Source: Adiantum capillus-veneris (taxonomy: Eukaryota; Streptophyta; Polypodiopsida; Polypodiales; Pteridaceae). Taken from it: a DNA stretch of 64,000 nt. The position numbers and the translations under genes are program-made. A model generated the notes under the pieces. It did no database searches, was not told where the DNA came from, and saw only the letters and a list, made by a program, of their open reading frames with translations. The DNA is taken from contig CM043970.1 of assembly GCA_014529385.2 (NCBI GenBank), positions 41,721,279-41,785,278 on the forward strand, read 5' to 3'. Positions 31,462 through 43,186 of the stretch are shown one piece after another. How positions within the stretch are numbered: position 1 is the first letter of the stretch; every line of letters begins with the position of its first letter.

Positions 31462-32485
31462 CTATGCATATTGATGAGCATACATCTCAATTCCTTGCCA
31501 GCAGGAGTGGAACCAGTCGGCACGTGGGTGAGTTGTGCTATGCTCATCGTTGTTGATGAAGATACTAACGACATCTTGGTAGGTTGTGGTTGATGGATAA
31601 ACCATGCATCTCCAAAGAGATTTCGTCTTGCCTAATTGCATCCCCCGGCCTTGGTAAGGTGTCACCCACGCCGACGACGGATACTATTTCCCAGTTTTTA
31701 GCATCTTGTGCACAGTCGACAAGAAATCGTCCCAATGGATGTCCCAATCTAAACTTCCAGAACATATATGTACTATCAAATATATTTGCAGGCGTCAAAC
31801 AGACTTTTTTCTTCAAGTCGTCACCGCCATACAAGTTGTACAACTCTATTCCCTTGTTAATCTCATCTGCATGAATATTGTGCATCACGACTCGAAAATA
31901 CGGCTGGTCTTGGTCCTTCAAGCAGTAGCCAAGCATACCCTCGAAGGTATGCATATTACGCTGTTTCAAAGCACGGCAAAGCACCATCCCACCAGTAGGC
32001 AAAGCCTTATCCTAGCCCAAGTACTGTTTCACTTTCCTATTGGCTGCGACCAAGGAGCTAATCCAAAGCCGCATTACCATCTGGAAGTGCAAGTGAAAAA
32101 GAGTGCCGCCTCTTTCAATAGCACAAAGACCAGCAATTGTCTCCCTTTCGAGGAATGCATGCATAGAAGCTAACAAAGCTACATCAATATCGCAACCCCC
32201 TACAGATACCGTGACACTAACCTCCATAACCCTAGAGCTTTTCGGCTTCTCAGTCCTGCTACTACTAGCTGGCAATGACTGCCTTTTTCGTTTTTTTGCT
32301 ACATTGCCCTCAGTTTCATCCTGTCTGCAGCGGGCCTCCACATTCCCCTCACTTGCGTGCTCCCTGCAGTAGGCCTCCACATTCCCCTCATTTTCGTGCC
32401 CCCTGCAGCAGCCCTCTACATTCCCCTTAGTTGCATGCTGTCTGCACCGGGCCTCTGCCTTGAGGCGAACCATAACCCTTTGCAT
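31462..32485 (-). pseudogene. HUH-endonuclease (Rep-like) transposase
   Basis: Frame opens at ATG 32485. Residues 21-63 hold about three and a half 13-residue repeats (EGNVEARCRQDET type), then a KKRKR nuclear-localisation-like motif, then the nuclease: GGTLFHLHFQ with the HUH pair at residues 131 and 133, and GYCLKD with the likely catalytic Tyr at 187 and Lys at 190. One TAG (32012-32014) splits the frame; a frameshift near 31660 moves the end into the frame LWRCMVYPSTTTYQDVVSIF. HUH nucleases nick one strand and join the 5' end to the tyrosine, driving rolling-circle-type transposition. No helicase domain is seen, unlike Helitrons. Confidence 0.65.
32337..32445. repeat. 39-bp tandem repeats inside the Rep-like gene
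   Basis: About three copies of a 39-bp unit (words ctgcagnnggcctcnacattcccct) encode the 13-residue acidic repeats at the N-terminus of the Rep-like protein. Confidence 0.8.
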
Positions 32486-32841
32486 GAAACAACAAGATGC
32501 AGCACAATACAGGACGCGCTCAGCCTATTCACTTGAACTCACCAGACAATCGACACCATAAACAAAAAAGCACAGCACATGTTACCTGCACCTGGTTAGA
32601 TTCAACGGGGCAGCTTGCGTGCGCAGCGAAAACGGACTGAACCACGTCGCGAGAATTGAGTAAAAAGATCCAGCATCTCACAAAATAACCAAATACATGC
32701 GTTCCTATCCACCAGTTAAGTGCCGCCAGCTGTCCTGACACATGCCAAACCGCCTGGGTCGCCTCCGATTTGCTTCCTGAAGTTTGCTTCGCATCTACAG
32801 AGATTCGCACTAATCCCAAAAGGAAAACCCCGTTTTGGGCA
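32486..32841. other. HUH element 5' non-coding end
   Basis: Region upstream of the Rep-like gene, ending at the satellite junction. The last bases form a small inverted repeat (CCCC-GTTTT-GGG), a possible terminal hairpin of the kind HUH nucleases recognise. Confidence 0.5.
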
Positions 32842-32847
32842 CCTACT

Positions 32848-35190
32848 TGAGTTTGCTATGTTAAATTGCTATACACTGTTTATTTTGTTTGGAGTGACGT
32901 TTTTTGCACATTACAGTGTGGAGCACCCACAATAAAGAGAATGACAACTTTATCTTTATAGAGACCAAGAGAGAAAACTTTACCTTTTTTTAAAAAAAGG
33001 GGGGGACCCTAAGGGGGCGCTAGATGACCAAATAGGGTACATGTTTGGCCATCAAGCGCCCTCTTTTGGTCCCCTTTTTTGGCATAATTTTCAAACCCCA
33101 CCACTGATAGTACTATAATTGATAGTAATGATCCTAATATCCAAGACTATCAATGCCTTTGCTCTATTGCATTGCTATACAATGTTTATTTTGTTTGGAG
33201 TGAGGTTTCTCGCACATTACACTAAGGAGAACCCACAGTAGAGCAGTAGAGAGAATGACATCTTATCCTTCTTAGAGAGCAAGAGAGAAGACTTTACCTT
33301 GATAGAAAAAGAGATGCCCACAAGGGGGCTCTAGATGACCAAACAGGTGTCCTTGTTTGGCCATGTCACTCCTCCTTGTGTCCCCCTTTATTTTGCATAA
33401 ACTTCATATGCCATCGCTAATAATACTACAATGATCTCAGTATCGAGGACTCCTCAATGAGTTTTCTCTTTTCCATTGCTACACACTATTTATTTTGTTT
33501 GGAGTGAGGTGTCTCGCACATTACCTTGAGAAGCACCTACGATAGAAATAACGAAAACTTTTCCGTTTAAGAGAGCATCAGAGTAAAATCTTTCTGTATA
33601 GAACAAAGAAAGGCCACAAGGGGCCACCAGATGAGCAAACATGGTGCAATTTTACTATCTAGCACCCCCTTGTGGCCCTCGGTTTTTTGGAATAATCTTC
33701 AAACCCCACCATTGATGATCCTAGTATCTAGGACTCGGAATGAGTTTCTCTATTCGATTGCTATACATTATTTATTTTGTTTAGAGTGAGGTGTCGTGCA
33801 CATTACATTGAGGAGCACCCATACTAGCAAGAGTGACAACTTTTTCTTCTTATAGAGCAAGAGAGACAAATGTTTCTTCATTAAAAAAAAGCGGGGTCCT
33901 CAAGGAAACGCAAAATGGACAAATAAGGGTGATTGTGGCCCCCCTTTTTTTTTTTTTGCATAATCTTCAAACCCCACCACTCATACTACACTGCAAATGA
34001 TAACAATGATCCTAGTATCTAGGACTCCCAATGAGTCCTCTCCGTTCCATTGCTATACACTATTTGTTTTGTTTAGAGCGAGGTTTCTTGCACATTATAG
34101 TGAGCACCCACAATAGAGAGAATGAAAACTTTCCGTCATAGAAAATGGGAGGTCCTTAAGAGGGCTCCAAATGACCGAAGAGGGGTGCCTGTTTGGCCGC
34201 TGGTGCCCCTTTATGGTCCCCCTTTCTTTTGCATAATCTTCAAACTCCACCGTTGATACTACTGCAGTTGATACAAATAATCTTAGTATCTAGGATTCCC
34301 CAAGATTTTGCTCAATGCCATCATTATACACCCTTTAGTTTTTCTAGAGTGAGGTTTCTCACACATTGAAGTTAGTACGCCCCGTGAGTTTCTTGCAATG
34401 ATCATATTATGCAAGACTCCCCAATAAGTTTGCTCTATTCCATTGCTATACACTATTTAAAAAAAAGACATGGGTACAGACCTACTTATTTTGTTTGGAG
34501 TGATATTTTTTTACATTACACCTAGGATCACCCACAGCAGAGACAATGAAAACTTTTCCTTCTTAGAGACCAAGAGAGAAAACTGTAATCATAAAAAAAG
34601 TGAGACCACAAGGGGGTGCTAGATAACTAGAGAGGGGTGGGTACCTCTCTAGCGATATGGCACCGCCTTGTGGCCGTGTTTTTTTTTTGCATAATCGTCA
34701 AACCCCACCACTCATAATATTGCAATTATTAGCAATGATCCTAGTATCAACACTCCAAATGAGTTTGTTTAGCTCTATTTTTAAACATTGTTTATTTTGT
34801 TAAAGCAAGGTTTCTCGCACATTATAGTGAGAAGCACCCATGTTAGACAGAATGACACCTTTTCCTTCTTAAAGAGGAACATAGAAAACTTTACCTTCTT
34901 AAAAACAGGGGGCCATAAGGGGGCGCCTTGTTTTGCCATCTAGCACCCCCTGTTTTTGCATTACCTTCAAACCTCATAACTCATAAAACTACAATTGATA
35001 GCAATGATCCTCTTATGCATCACCCCTAATGAGTTTGACGTGATCAATTGCTATACACTATTTATTTTGTTCGAAATGAGGTTTCTCACAAATATTAAAA
35101 TCCCACAATTGATATTACTCCAATGGATAGCAATGATGCTAGTATCTAGGAATCCCAATGCGTTTGTTCTCTTATACTATCCCTTCAGTT
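32848..35190. repeat. hairpin satellite array, block 2 (about 8 units)
   Basis: Same ordered words and G/C-rich near-palindromes as block 1, for example around 33000-33080 and 33605-33690. It starts mid-unit at tgagtttgctatg, continuing the unit cut at 23923. Confidence 0.87.
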
Positions 35191-35754
35191 GTTTGGATGT
35201 GGGCTCTTTGTTATTCTCTCTTGCTTGTAGTTTCTCGAGCCCCAATCGGGCAACATCAAATCCTTGAAGGGTGTTTAGAGGTCACCTCTCTTGTTGCCCA
35301 CCCCAGACCGCCTCAATTTTGGGCCCCCCACTAAGGAGGGATTGTGTATGTTGTGGTGAATACTGAGCATTTATAGTAATCAATTAGTTTGCACGAATCA
35401 CAATAATCTGTATGATCCTTTCGTCCTCATTGCCAGGCAAAAGGTACACATCATTGTTAGTACTAAGTTGCAATTTCAACGTGTAGTTTGTAGTAATTTA
35501 GGTCCTCTTAGTTTGGCCGAAATAAACGTTTTAGCAAATCCTTTTATTTTGCCTCTCATTAGATATGACCTTAGTTTGGACGTATTTTTTTTCTATTTTA
35601 AGCATTAGGTCATGCATAGACCATGGATAATGGCCTAGGAATAGAGGTCTTTCCCTTCCATTTCACTCCACCCATTATAATAAACATTGCAATTAGTAAG
35701 AAAAACTATGGCAAGACATTGTTTCCCACAAGCAGAAAGACCTAGATGGCTACT

Positions 35755-36322
35755 GCACTTATAAGAAGGAGTTTCTACATCTTTGGGCTACGTGGGTAAG
35801 GAATATGTCTAACCCCAGGGATGCTGAAGAATTCCTAAATAAGGAGAGATGCATAGCAGATTTACTCCCCACACTCAAGTTGAAAGTTGAGGCGGGTGTA
35901 CCTACTACCTTTGATGCCACCAAAACTAGGATTGCCTTGAAGTACAAGAAGCTAAAGTGTATTCAGGGAGAGCTTCTAGTAGAGGGTTAGAAACCTAAGG
36001 AGATAGCGCAAGCATCCACTTACAAACAGATGCCAGATGTAACAACCAAAGTAATTTATAAGTTAAATGAATCCTTAAGCAACTTGTCAATTCATCTTGC
36101 ACGCGTCGTAGATCCCAAGGGACAAACAAAGAAAGCTGAGGAGAGAGAGCCACGATCCAGGTGAATACTGGAGTGTTGGATCTATAGGGAATCTGGACAT
36201 GGGGTGTATAATTGTCCTTGGCCCCATGGGGAGTCAAGGAGACCTAACTTGAATTATCCAGTGATGGATGGAGGTGAAGGAACTAGTCAACAACCAATGC
36301 TTCTGCAAAGACCAAATTGAGC
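35755..36322 (+). pseudogene. gypsy gag remnant
   Basis: Plus-strand pieces DAEEFLNKERCIADLLPTLK, VYNCPWPHG preceded by CWIYRESGH (a CCHC-like knuckle with changes) and intervening stops. Position before protease-like sequence supports gag. Confidence 0.5.
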
Positions 36323-36880
36323 ACACCACCCTCACAAGGAGTGGAAGGAGTTCCACCTTTTCCAGATCTATATGTTCATGTGGTAGAGGTGATAAATTCA
36401 AATGAGTTTGACACGGAATCAAATCTCATTAAGCAAGACCGTGGAAAAGGTAAGGTGAAAGAAGGAGTCACATCACAAAGTGACCATGGATGAGGCAAGA
36501 AGGTGAAGGAGACCAAGGAAGCCAAAAGGACTTGACGTCGTATGAACCTCCAAGACTTCCCCCTTGGACATGGTATAGCTTCATACAAAAACCTATTGGA
36601 AGTCATAAGAGGTAAGGGTCTTGATATCTCATGGCCTCAATTTTTTGCATTGTGTCTACAAGTTAGGAGGGAGTTAACAAAGGCGGTTAGCATTGTTCCC
36701 ATTGTAAAGATTGCACAAGCTAAAGTGAATGAGGATAAGGTTGGTTTGGAAAGGTCTAGTGGATGGGGGTGCACAAATTTTCATCATGACAGCAGCCTCA
36801 TGCAAAGACTAGGCATGTATATCCATGAGACCCTGAAATCAAAGTCAAGATGGGAAACAATAGCAAAGCTAGGTGTGTAG
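36323..36880 (+). pseudogene. gypsy protease-region remnant
   Basis: The frame 36542-36880 has WPQFFALCLQVRRELTKAV and, after the site expected for the active Asp (changed), LMQRLGMYIHETLK. This resembles the retropepsin region of Tat-like elements, such as that at 6093-6755. The domain is badly decayed. Confidence 0.45.
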
Positions 36881-36899
36881 AATTATTTTAAAATGTTTT

Positions 36900-37520
36900 T
36901 GTGGAGACCTTCTTAATTAAGAACGCTATTTATTTTTATGTTAGGTCTAGTAGGGTCACAAATTCTTTGAAGAAAGGCTACACAGAAGCAAAACTCATGA
37001 TGCTTTCTCTCATGTTTGTGGTGAGAAAATTTATATCCTACCTGTTACCAGAACCTTTTGTAATTCTCATTGCAAAAAATATGTTTCCTTGGGTGTCATC
37101 TCAAATGAACCTTAGTACTAGGATTTCAAAGTGGATTATGAAATTGCAACAATTACAATACTCTTTCAAGGTAAGATAGTATGCATACATAATTGGCAAG
37201 GATTCTCACTTATAGGGTGCATAAAAAGGAGATTAAGGTGCCTAAAGTGAAGAACCTACCATTGCTACCACCTAAAAGTATTCCTAGTACATTTATGTTT
37301 CTCCTTGATGGAGCTTTTTGATGAGACATGGGTCAAGAAGGGGCAGGGATGGTATTGATCAACCCAAGTGGAGAGCTGGTCATGAGGAGAAGTTCAATCT
37401 ACTCGGCTCAACAAGAGAAAATGAAGCATAGTATTTTAGGCATTTGGGCCTGTAAGAATGAAACCAAAGGACAAAATTTCATGCCATGTTTATATTGTTT
37501 AATCAATTTGAAGTGGTGAA
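36900..37520 (+). pseudogene. gypsy RNase H remnant
   Basis: YTEAKLMMLSLMFVVRKFIS, then ISKWIMKLQQLQYSFKVR, match the end of a gypsy RNase H; a later piece (GAGMVLINPSGELVMR) looks like the start of a second RNase H, as in Tat elements. No RT motifs are seen upstream, so RT is deleted. Confidence 0.7.
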
Positions 37521-37699
37521 ATTATATCATATTCCTAGGAAACTGAAGGAAGATGATGGTTTACTTGCACAATAAGCAATTACATGTGTTGAGAAAGAAG
37601 TGTAAGTCATCATGGTGTTAGTAGCTATGAAGCAACCAAGATACTAGGGATTGGATTCATTGGCTTCCTTTATTGGCTATATTTTGGAGGGTAAGTTTC

Positions 37700-38900
37700 C
37701 ATAAGGCTTCACAAAGGCTCAGAAGAGGAGTCTCATAAAGAAGGCAAGTGTCTATCTCTTCCTAGATAGCTCCCTCTATCAAAGTGGAAAGGATCGAGTG
37801 TGTAGAAGAGTACCAGAAATGGAGGAAAAGCTAGCCATTCTAGAAGGTTTGCATGAGGAAGTATGTGGTGGTCATTTTGCTCAAGAGCTAACTGTGAAAA
37901 ATATTTTTCTTATGAGGTATGTTTGGCCAAGCTTGCATGTTGATGTTCAACATTGGTGCAAAATTTGTCACAATTGTCAGGTTAATGAAAATAAAAGGTT
38001 CGTACATGGTCCAAGGTAAATAGTACATGCGAATGGGAACTTCAAAAAATGGGACATTGATGCTATGGGTCCACTACCTAGACCAAAAAATGCTAAACTC
38101 TACATCTTAATGGCAGTAGACTATATGACTAGGTGGGTGGAAGAACAAAGTGTGGCAAAGGTAAATGAGAGGACAATAAGAAAATTTCTCTATACTCATA
38201 TTTGTCGTAGATTTGACACACCTTTGGAATTTGTTTCTGATAATGGTCTAGGATTTAGGAAGGGTTTCCTCACAAAATTTTGGGAAGAAAATCACATTCT
38301 ACATCATCATAGCACACCTTACTATCGACAATCAAATGGTTCATGGATAAGGCTAATGGTGTCATTGCATACATCATAAAAAAGGTGGTGAAAAACAAGA
38401 CAAGGTTGTGGGATGAATTCTTAGATGGAGCATTGTGGGCATATTGAACCACATACAAGGAGGCCACAAAGTTCATGCCATTTCGCTTGGTCGATGGTCA
38501 AGAGGCTTTGCGGCCTATTGAGCTCAACATTCCAACAATGCAGCTTCACACAACAAAGGGGCACAAGATGACCAAGAAACAGGGGCAGATTGACTTCCTA
38601 CCTTAGTCGAACTTGAGTGGAAGAGAGAAGCGACTTATGAACTCTATAATAGGAAACATACACAAGAAAAAGAAAAGCTCCACAAGAAATTGAAGGACAA
38701 AAGCATCAAGGAAGGATATCTTGTGCTAAGGTATGACAATCGAATTGATAATCATTTTGGTGCCAAGTTTCAAATTAAATGGTAGGGACCATACATTTTC
38801 AAGAAGGCCTTCAACTCAAGCTACTACCAACTCATGGACTTGAATAGCCAAAGAGCACTCTAAGAAGGTAAATGGGTATCGGCTAAAGCTATATTTAAGT
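37700..38900 (+). pseudogene. gypsy integrase remnant
   Basis: Zinc-binding region (EEVCGGHFAQELTVKNIF, WCKICHNCQVN), catalytic core D in WDIDAMGPLPRPKNAK and D in EFVSDNGLGFRKGF; the Glu region is altered (YYRQSNGSW). The C-terminal end decays through about 38900. Several stops. Confidence 0.8.
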
Positions 38901-39099
38901 CACCTTCTACCAAAGAATTTTCAAAGAGACCTATCTCGTGTAAGTTTTGTTACATGATGCATGTGTGTAACTCAAGCCAAAGTGAAAAGGAGCTACAAAA
39001 TGAATATCCTATCAAGATACCAAATATCCTAGAAAACTCAAAACCACTTTCATTGGAAAATATGCGTTTTGATGGTACATGAATGTACCATCATCTTGG

Positions 39100-40917
39100 G
39101 AGAGGGCTAATGATAGCCATTTTTTGGCTATTCATATTTTCCATAATGAGATAACTCAAACTACAAAAATCACCCAAAAATTATAGCTATCCTCACCTTT
39201 TCAAAAAATTATAGCTATCCTCACCTTTTCAATGTTCATGGGCATGTGTGAGTTAGGAGACTTTCCCATATCTCCTTAAAAACCCTAAGCTAGCTAGTCA
39301 CTAGACTATTTGAGCCAGAAAATAAATAAAAATAGAAAAGTAAAATATATTATGGCCCATTTGTGCGTAAGTATTTCATTGTATACAGGCCTAACTATAG
39401 GTATTTTTTAATCATAATTATTTTAATATTTATTTAAATATTTTTAATTAGGTGTGTGTTATTTGTCTAAATTTGTTATGTAGATTGACACACTGTTTCC
39501 ATAAATTTTCTTACCATTGTGTATTCCCACTATTCTATAAATTAATCTTTTCATCCAAGCCTCTATAAGCTTTATAAGTTTTGGTGGATATCCACTCCAT
39601 GGGAAAATAAAAAAAATACATAGATCACTTAGTCATTTCCTTTTTACTAGATTACTAGTTTTTACATGCATTTTTTCTTACTTCTTGTAAATAGAACCAC
39701 ATCAATAAAAACAAATGAGTCCACTCATTTGATTTCATATATATTCATATATTTTATTTTATTTTTTATATATAGGGGCACTATTCTAGGCTCCACAAAT
39801 TGTTTATAAACTAACCTACTCTTTCCCTCCATATCCATATATCATATTTGTGAATAATCATAACCCATGCATGTTTTCAAATACTCAAGAACCTATTAGG
39901 TCATTCTTTCATGGAAGGAGGGGCTCACCCTTCGATCCTTATGAAAATTGAATATAAAGGAGGGCCGCTGAAAACTTTTGCAGGAGGAAAAACAAGCACT
40001 TTGGTGGGATTTTTGGTGTCCACCTCCACTCGAAATTTGAATAAGTGATCAAAGGAACAAATATAGCTCACAATCTAAATAATAACCTCAATTTTTCTCA
40101 TAATTTTTGGAGCTACCATCGGTAAGGTATGATGTTTTTTGTGGACCCTAGATTCCTCACTTTTCTCACAAGTCAACCCTAGTCTTCTCTCACCTTCTTT
40201 TACACTTCTACCCACACACACACACACCCACACCCACACAACCATTCCTCTCAATCTCTCACTCAAACCTTCACCTTCCATGGATTCTCTCACCCTCTTC
40301 ACCATTACCCTCCCCTCTCATACCGATAGCTCTCTTTTGGAGCTCTATCTACATGCATAATCTCCATACCTCTCTCTATTACTCCCATTTTATAATTTTA
40401 TTTCACCTTTTCAAAAATTCATAATTTTATCAACCTAACCATGCTTAAACTCTACAAAATGGAGTTTTTTAATCAACAAAAACCCTCATTTCTTTGCGGT
40501 GTTCAACTATGGTGGCGACGTGAAGAGAAGAAGAACACCGACGGTCACTTTCGAGAATCTATGCATGGGTGAGTCCAAGATTCCTCAAGGATTCACTATA
40601 TCAAGGTTTCATCTCATTCACTCCTCTTTCCTCAGCTCTGTAAGTCGTGCGCGTGTGTGTGTGTGTTTAGGATGTGGATGTGTAGCATTAGTATAAGTGT
40701 TAGTGTACAGTTCTTTTTTGCTTGTGTTGCTTAGGGATTCTCCTTGCTTGCATCCTACTTTGTATCCATAATTAGGTGGTGCCCCTTTACTTGTTTGGTT
40801 GCCCGTTCCTTGTTGTTCACTCTTGCTTGTAGTTGCCCCAGCCTCAATTAAGTAGCACGAGAGCCTTGAGGGGTGTTTAGAGGTCGTCTCTCTTGTTACC
40901 TGCCCCGGACTACCTCA
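39100..40917 (+). repeat. gypsy 3' LTR (approximate)
   Basis: A purine tract (gggagagggc, about 39097-39106) after integrase is followed by TGATAGCC at about 39111, a plausible LTR start. The end at about 40917 is set by the match to 35190-35310 and by the resumption of satellite. It contains a (CA)n tract at about 40214-40232 and a (GT)n tract at about 40652-40666. Confidence 0.55.
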
Positions 40918-41781
40918 CTAGTATTCAAGACTCCCAATGCATTCGCTCTTTTTTTTTGGTGTACACTATTTATTTTGTTTGGAGTGAGGTTTGCGCACAT
41001 TACAATGATGAGCACCCATACTAGATAGAATGATATCTTCTTCGAGAGCAAGAGACAATTTTTTTCCTTCATAAAAAAAGGGGGGCCACAAACAAGCACA
41101 AGATGAAAAAACAATGGTGCCTATTTAGCCAACTAGTGGCCCCCTTTTTTTACATAATTTTCAAACACCACCGTTTATACTACTGCAATGATTGTAATAT
41201 CCAAGACTCCCCAATGATTTTGCTCTGTTCAATTGTTATACATTATTTATTTTGTTTGGAGTGAGATTTCCACATCACATTGAGGAGCATCAACAATATA
41301 AAGAATAATAACTTTTCCTTCTGAGAGAGCAAGAGAGGAAAAACTTCCTTCATAAAAAAGAAGGGGGCCATAAGGGGTGGCTGTTTTTCCATCTAGTGCC
41401 CCCTCGTCGTTCCTTTTTTTTTTTGCATAACCCTCAAACCGCACCACTAATACAACTATAATTTATAGCAAATGATAATAGTATTCATGACATCCAATGA
41501 GTTTGCTTTGTTCCATTGCTATGCACTATTTATTTTGTTTGGAGTGAGGTTTCGTGCACATGATAGTGTGAAGTACCCATTGTAGAGAGAATGACAACTT
41601 TTCCTTCTTAGAGAGCAAGAGAAAAAAATCTTCCTTCATTAAAAAAAAACAGTGGAGGCCATAAGAGGGCACTAGACGACCAAAAATGGGTGCTTGTTCT
41701 GCCAACTTGCCAACTAGTGCCCCCCCCATGGTGCCCTTTCTTTTGCATAATCTTCAAATGCCACCAATGCTAATAGGTCCT
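40918..41781. repeat. hairpin satellite array, block 3 (about 3 units)
   Basis: Same unit words as blocks 1 and 2 (agtattcaagactcccaatg, ggagtgaggttt, gaatgacaacttttcc), cut at cctagt where the next insertion begins. Confidence 0.85.
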
Positions 41782-42413
41782 AGTAGGTCCCGCCAATTTT
41801 TTTTAAGGTGCTATTAAGGGGAATCTCATTGGATTCTCTTTTGAGTTTAAGAGAAAAAAGAAGAAAGGTGACACGCGCAGAGAGGAGACAAAAAGAATTT
41901 TTTAATGGGAAAATTACCAAAATGTCCCTCTAATTTGTGGAAACTCCCAAAATACCCTTCAAATTTGAAAAATTCCCAAAAAATCATAGTATCTATTTTG
42001 GTTGGATTGTTCAATATTTTCTACTCTTTATTATCAGATTTTGAGTTCTTAGAATGTAATTTGTCACAAATTACCTAGTAAACAGAGGCAAAAATGTCTA
42101 AAAATAATGAAGCAATTCATCTCCAAAGCCTCCATAACCAACTCAAATTATCACAATCAGTCTTCTTATGAAAAACTGTAGAATTTTTTGTTTTTAGAGA
42201 ATTCTCACAACCAGCTGTACTTTGGGAATTTGGAAAATTTGAAGGGCATTTTGGGGCAAATACGGTCTGCAGCTCAAAGCAAAAAGAGAAATGTTTTGTG
42301 CACTCTGGCTATGCGGTTGCGCGACACATAGCCAGAGTTGAATGTGTTCAGGGCGGTGCGAGGGTGTAAGCTTCTGGAGCTCATGGTAGGAGGGCGGACG
42401 CAGAGCACCAATG

Positions 42414-42470
<57 letters not shown>

Positions 42471-42732
42471 AGAGAAGAGCAAGAGATAGTTTTTTGGCTT
42501 TGTGTCGTGTCGACACTGCGATCTGCGAGCAAGAGGGGGCGAGGTGTCGTCGTTTGCAGCCCTCTTGGATTGCGAGGCGAGAGAGAGACGATGTAGGTGT
42601 GGACTCCTTCGCTTCGTGTGTCTCAGGGTGGTCCTTTGTCGACGATCGCAAGGGGTTGGTGCCATCGGGTGTCCTCGTTTATGCCTCTGTGCAGGGAGAC
42701 TTGCCGTTTGCAAAGACGTAGAGAGAGAGAGC

Positions 42733-42789
<57 letters not shown>

Positions 42790-42871
42790 TCTTTCTGACC
42801 GCAAACATAGAGAGAGGGAGGGGGAGGTTCTGAGCATGGGAGCATAAGGGAGGGATGGCTTGTCTCAGCCG

Positions 42872-42944
<73 letters not shown>

Positions 42945-43060
42945 GGATGTTTTGAAACCCTACGCAAGGAGTTTTTGATTTTTCTTTGGAACGCAATAAG
43001 GCTTTTGTAGATTCGCATCTTGAGAGCTAATTAATGGGTGTCTTATTGTACAGCCAGTGT
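41782..43060 (+). mobile_element. non-autonomous relative A of the HUH element
   Basis: Starts AGTAGGTCCC after satellite sequence and ends near AGCTAATTAATGGGTGTC; both ends match the HUH element at 23924-32841 read on its minus strand. Satellite resumes at gcaatgatcctagt. The interior has no nuclease gene. A 60-bp internal block (ccctctaatttgtggaa...cccaaaat, 41929-41990) is shared with copy B. Three GA-tracts lie in the right half. Confidence 0.6.
42417..42942. repeat. three (GA)n tracts and a (GT)n tract
   Basis: (GA)n at about 42417-42468, 42730-42787 and 42901-42942, plus (GT)n at about 42872-42901. Confidence 0.95.
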
Positions 43061-43186
43061 GCAATGATCCTAGTACGTAGGATTCCTCAGTCATTCCATT
43101 GCTATACATTTTTTACTTTGCTTGAAGTGAGGTTTTTTGCACATTACATTGAGAAGCACCAACACTAGAGAGAATGACGACTTTTT
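43061..43186. repeat. hairpin satellite fragment
   Basis: Part of one unit from gcaatgatcctagtacgtag to agagaatgacgacttttt, cut by the next insertion. Confidence 0.85.

Larger units (their letters stand above)
23924..32841 (-). mobile_element. HUH-endonuclease (Rep-class) transposon, interrupted by a copia element
   Basis: An insertion in the satellite, flanked by CCTACT at 23918-23923 and 32842-32847; joining the flanks restores a plausible unit. Without the copia insertion it is about 3.65 kb. The minus strand carries a protein with HUH and YxxK motifs (31462-32485) and a coiled-coil ORF (30841-31203). Its 5' end on the minus strand, AGTAGGTGCCCAAAACGGGG, and its 3' end, AGCTAATTAATAGGT with GTAGTAG repeats, recur on two shorter elements at 41782-43060 and 45752-46833. 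It may be a relative of the Rep-encoding replitrons. Ends are inferred from the satellite junctions. Confidence 0.65.
35190..40917 (+). mobile_element. decayed Ty3/gypsy element inserted in the satellite
   Basis: Satellite stops at about 35190 and resumes at 40918. A 120-bp stretch at the left edge (ttgcttgtagtt...gggtgtttagaggtc...ctctcttgttgcc) repeats at about 40795-40917, consistent with the surviving end of the 5' LTR and the end of the 3' LTR. Between them are gypsy gag, protease, RNase H and integrase remnants on the plus strand. The reverse transcriptase is missing. Confidence 0.75.

Noticed and set aside
31462-32485. Helitron assignment for the HUH element
   Set aside because: No helicase domain is visible, the motif is YxxK with a single Tyr, and the ends are not TC...CTRR.
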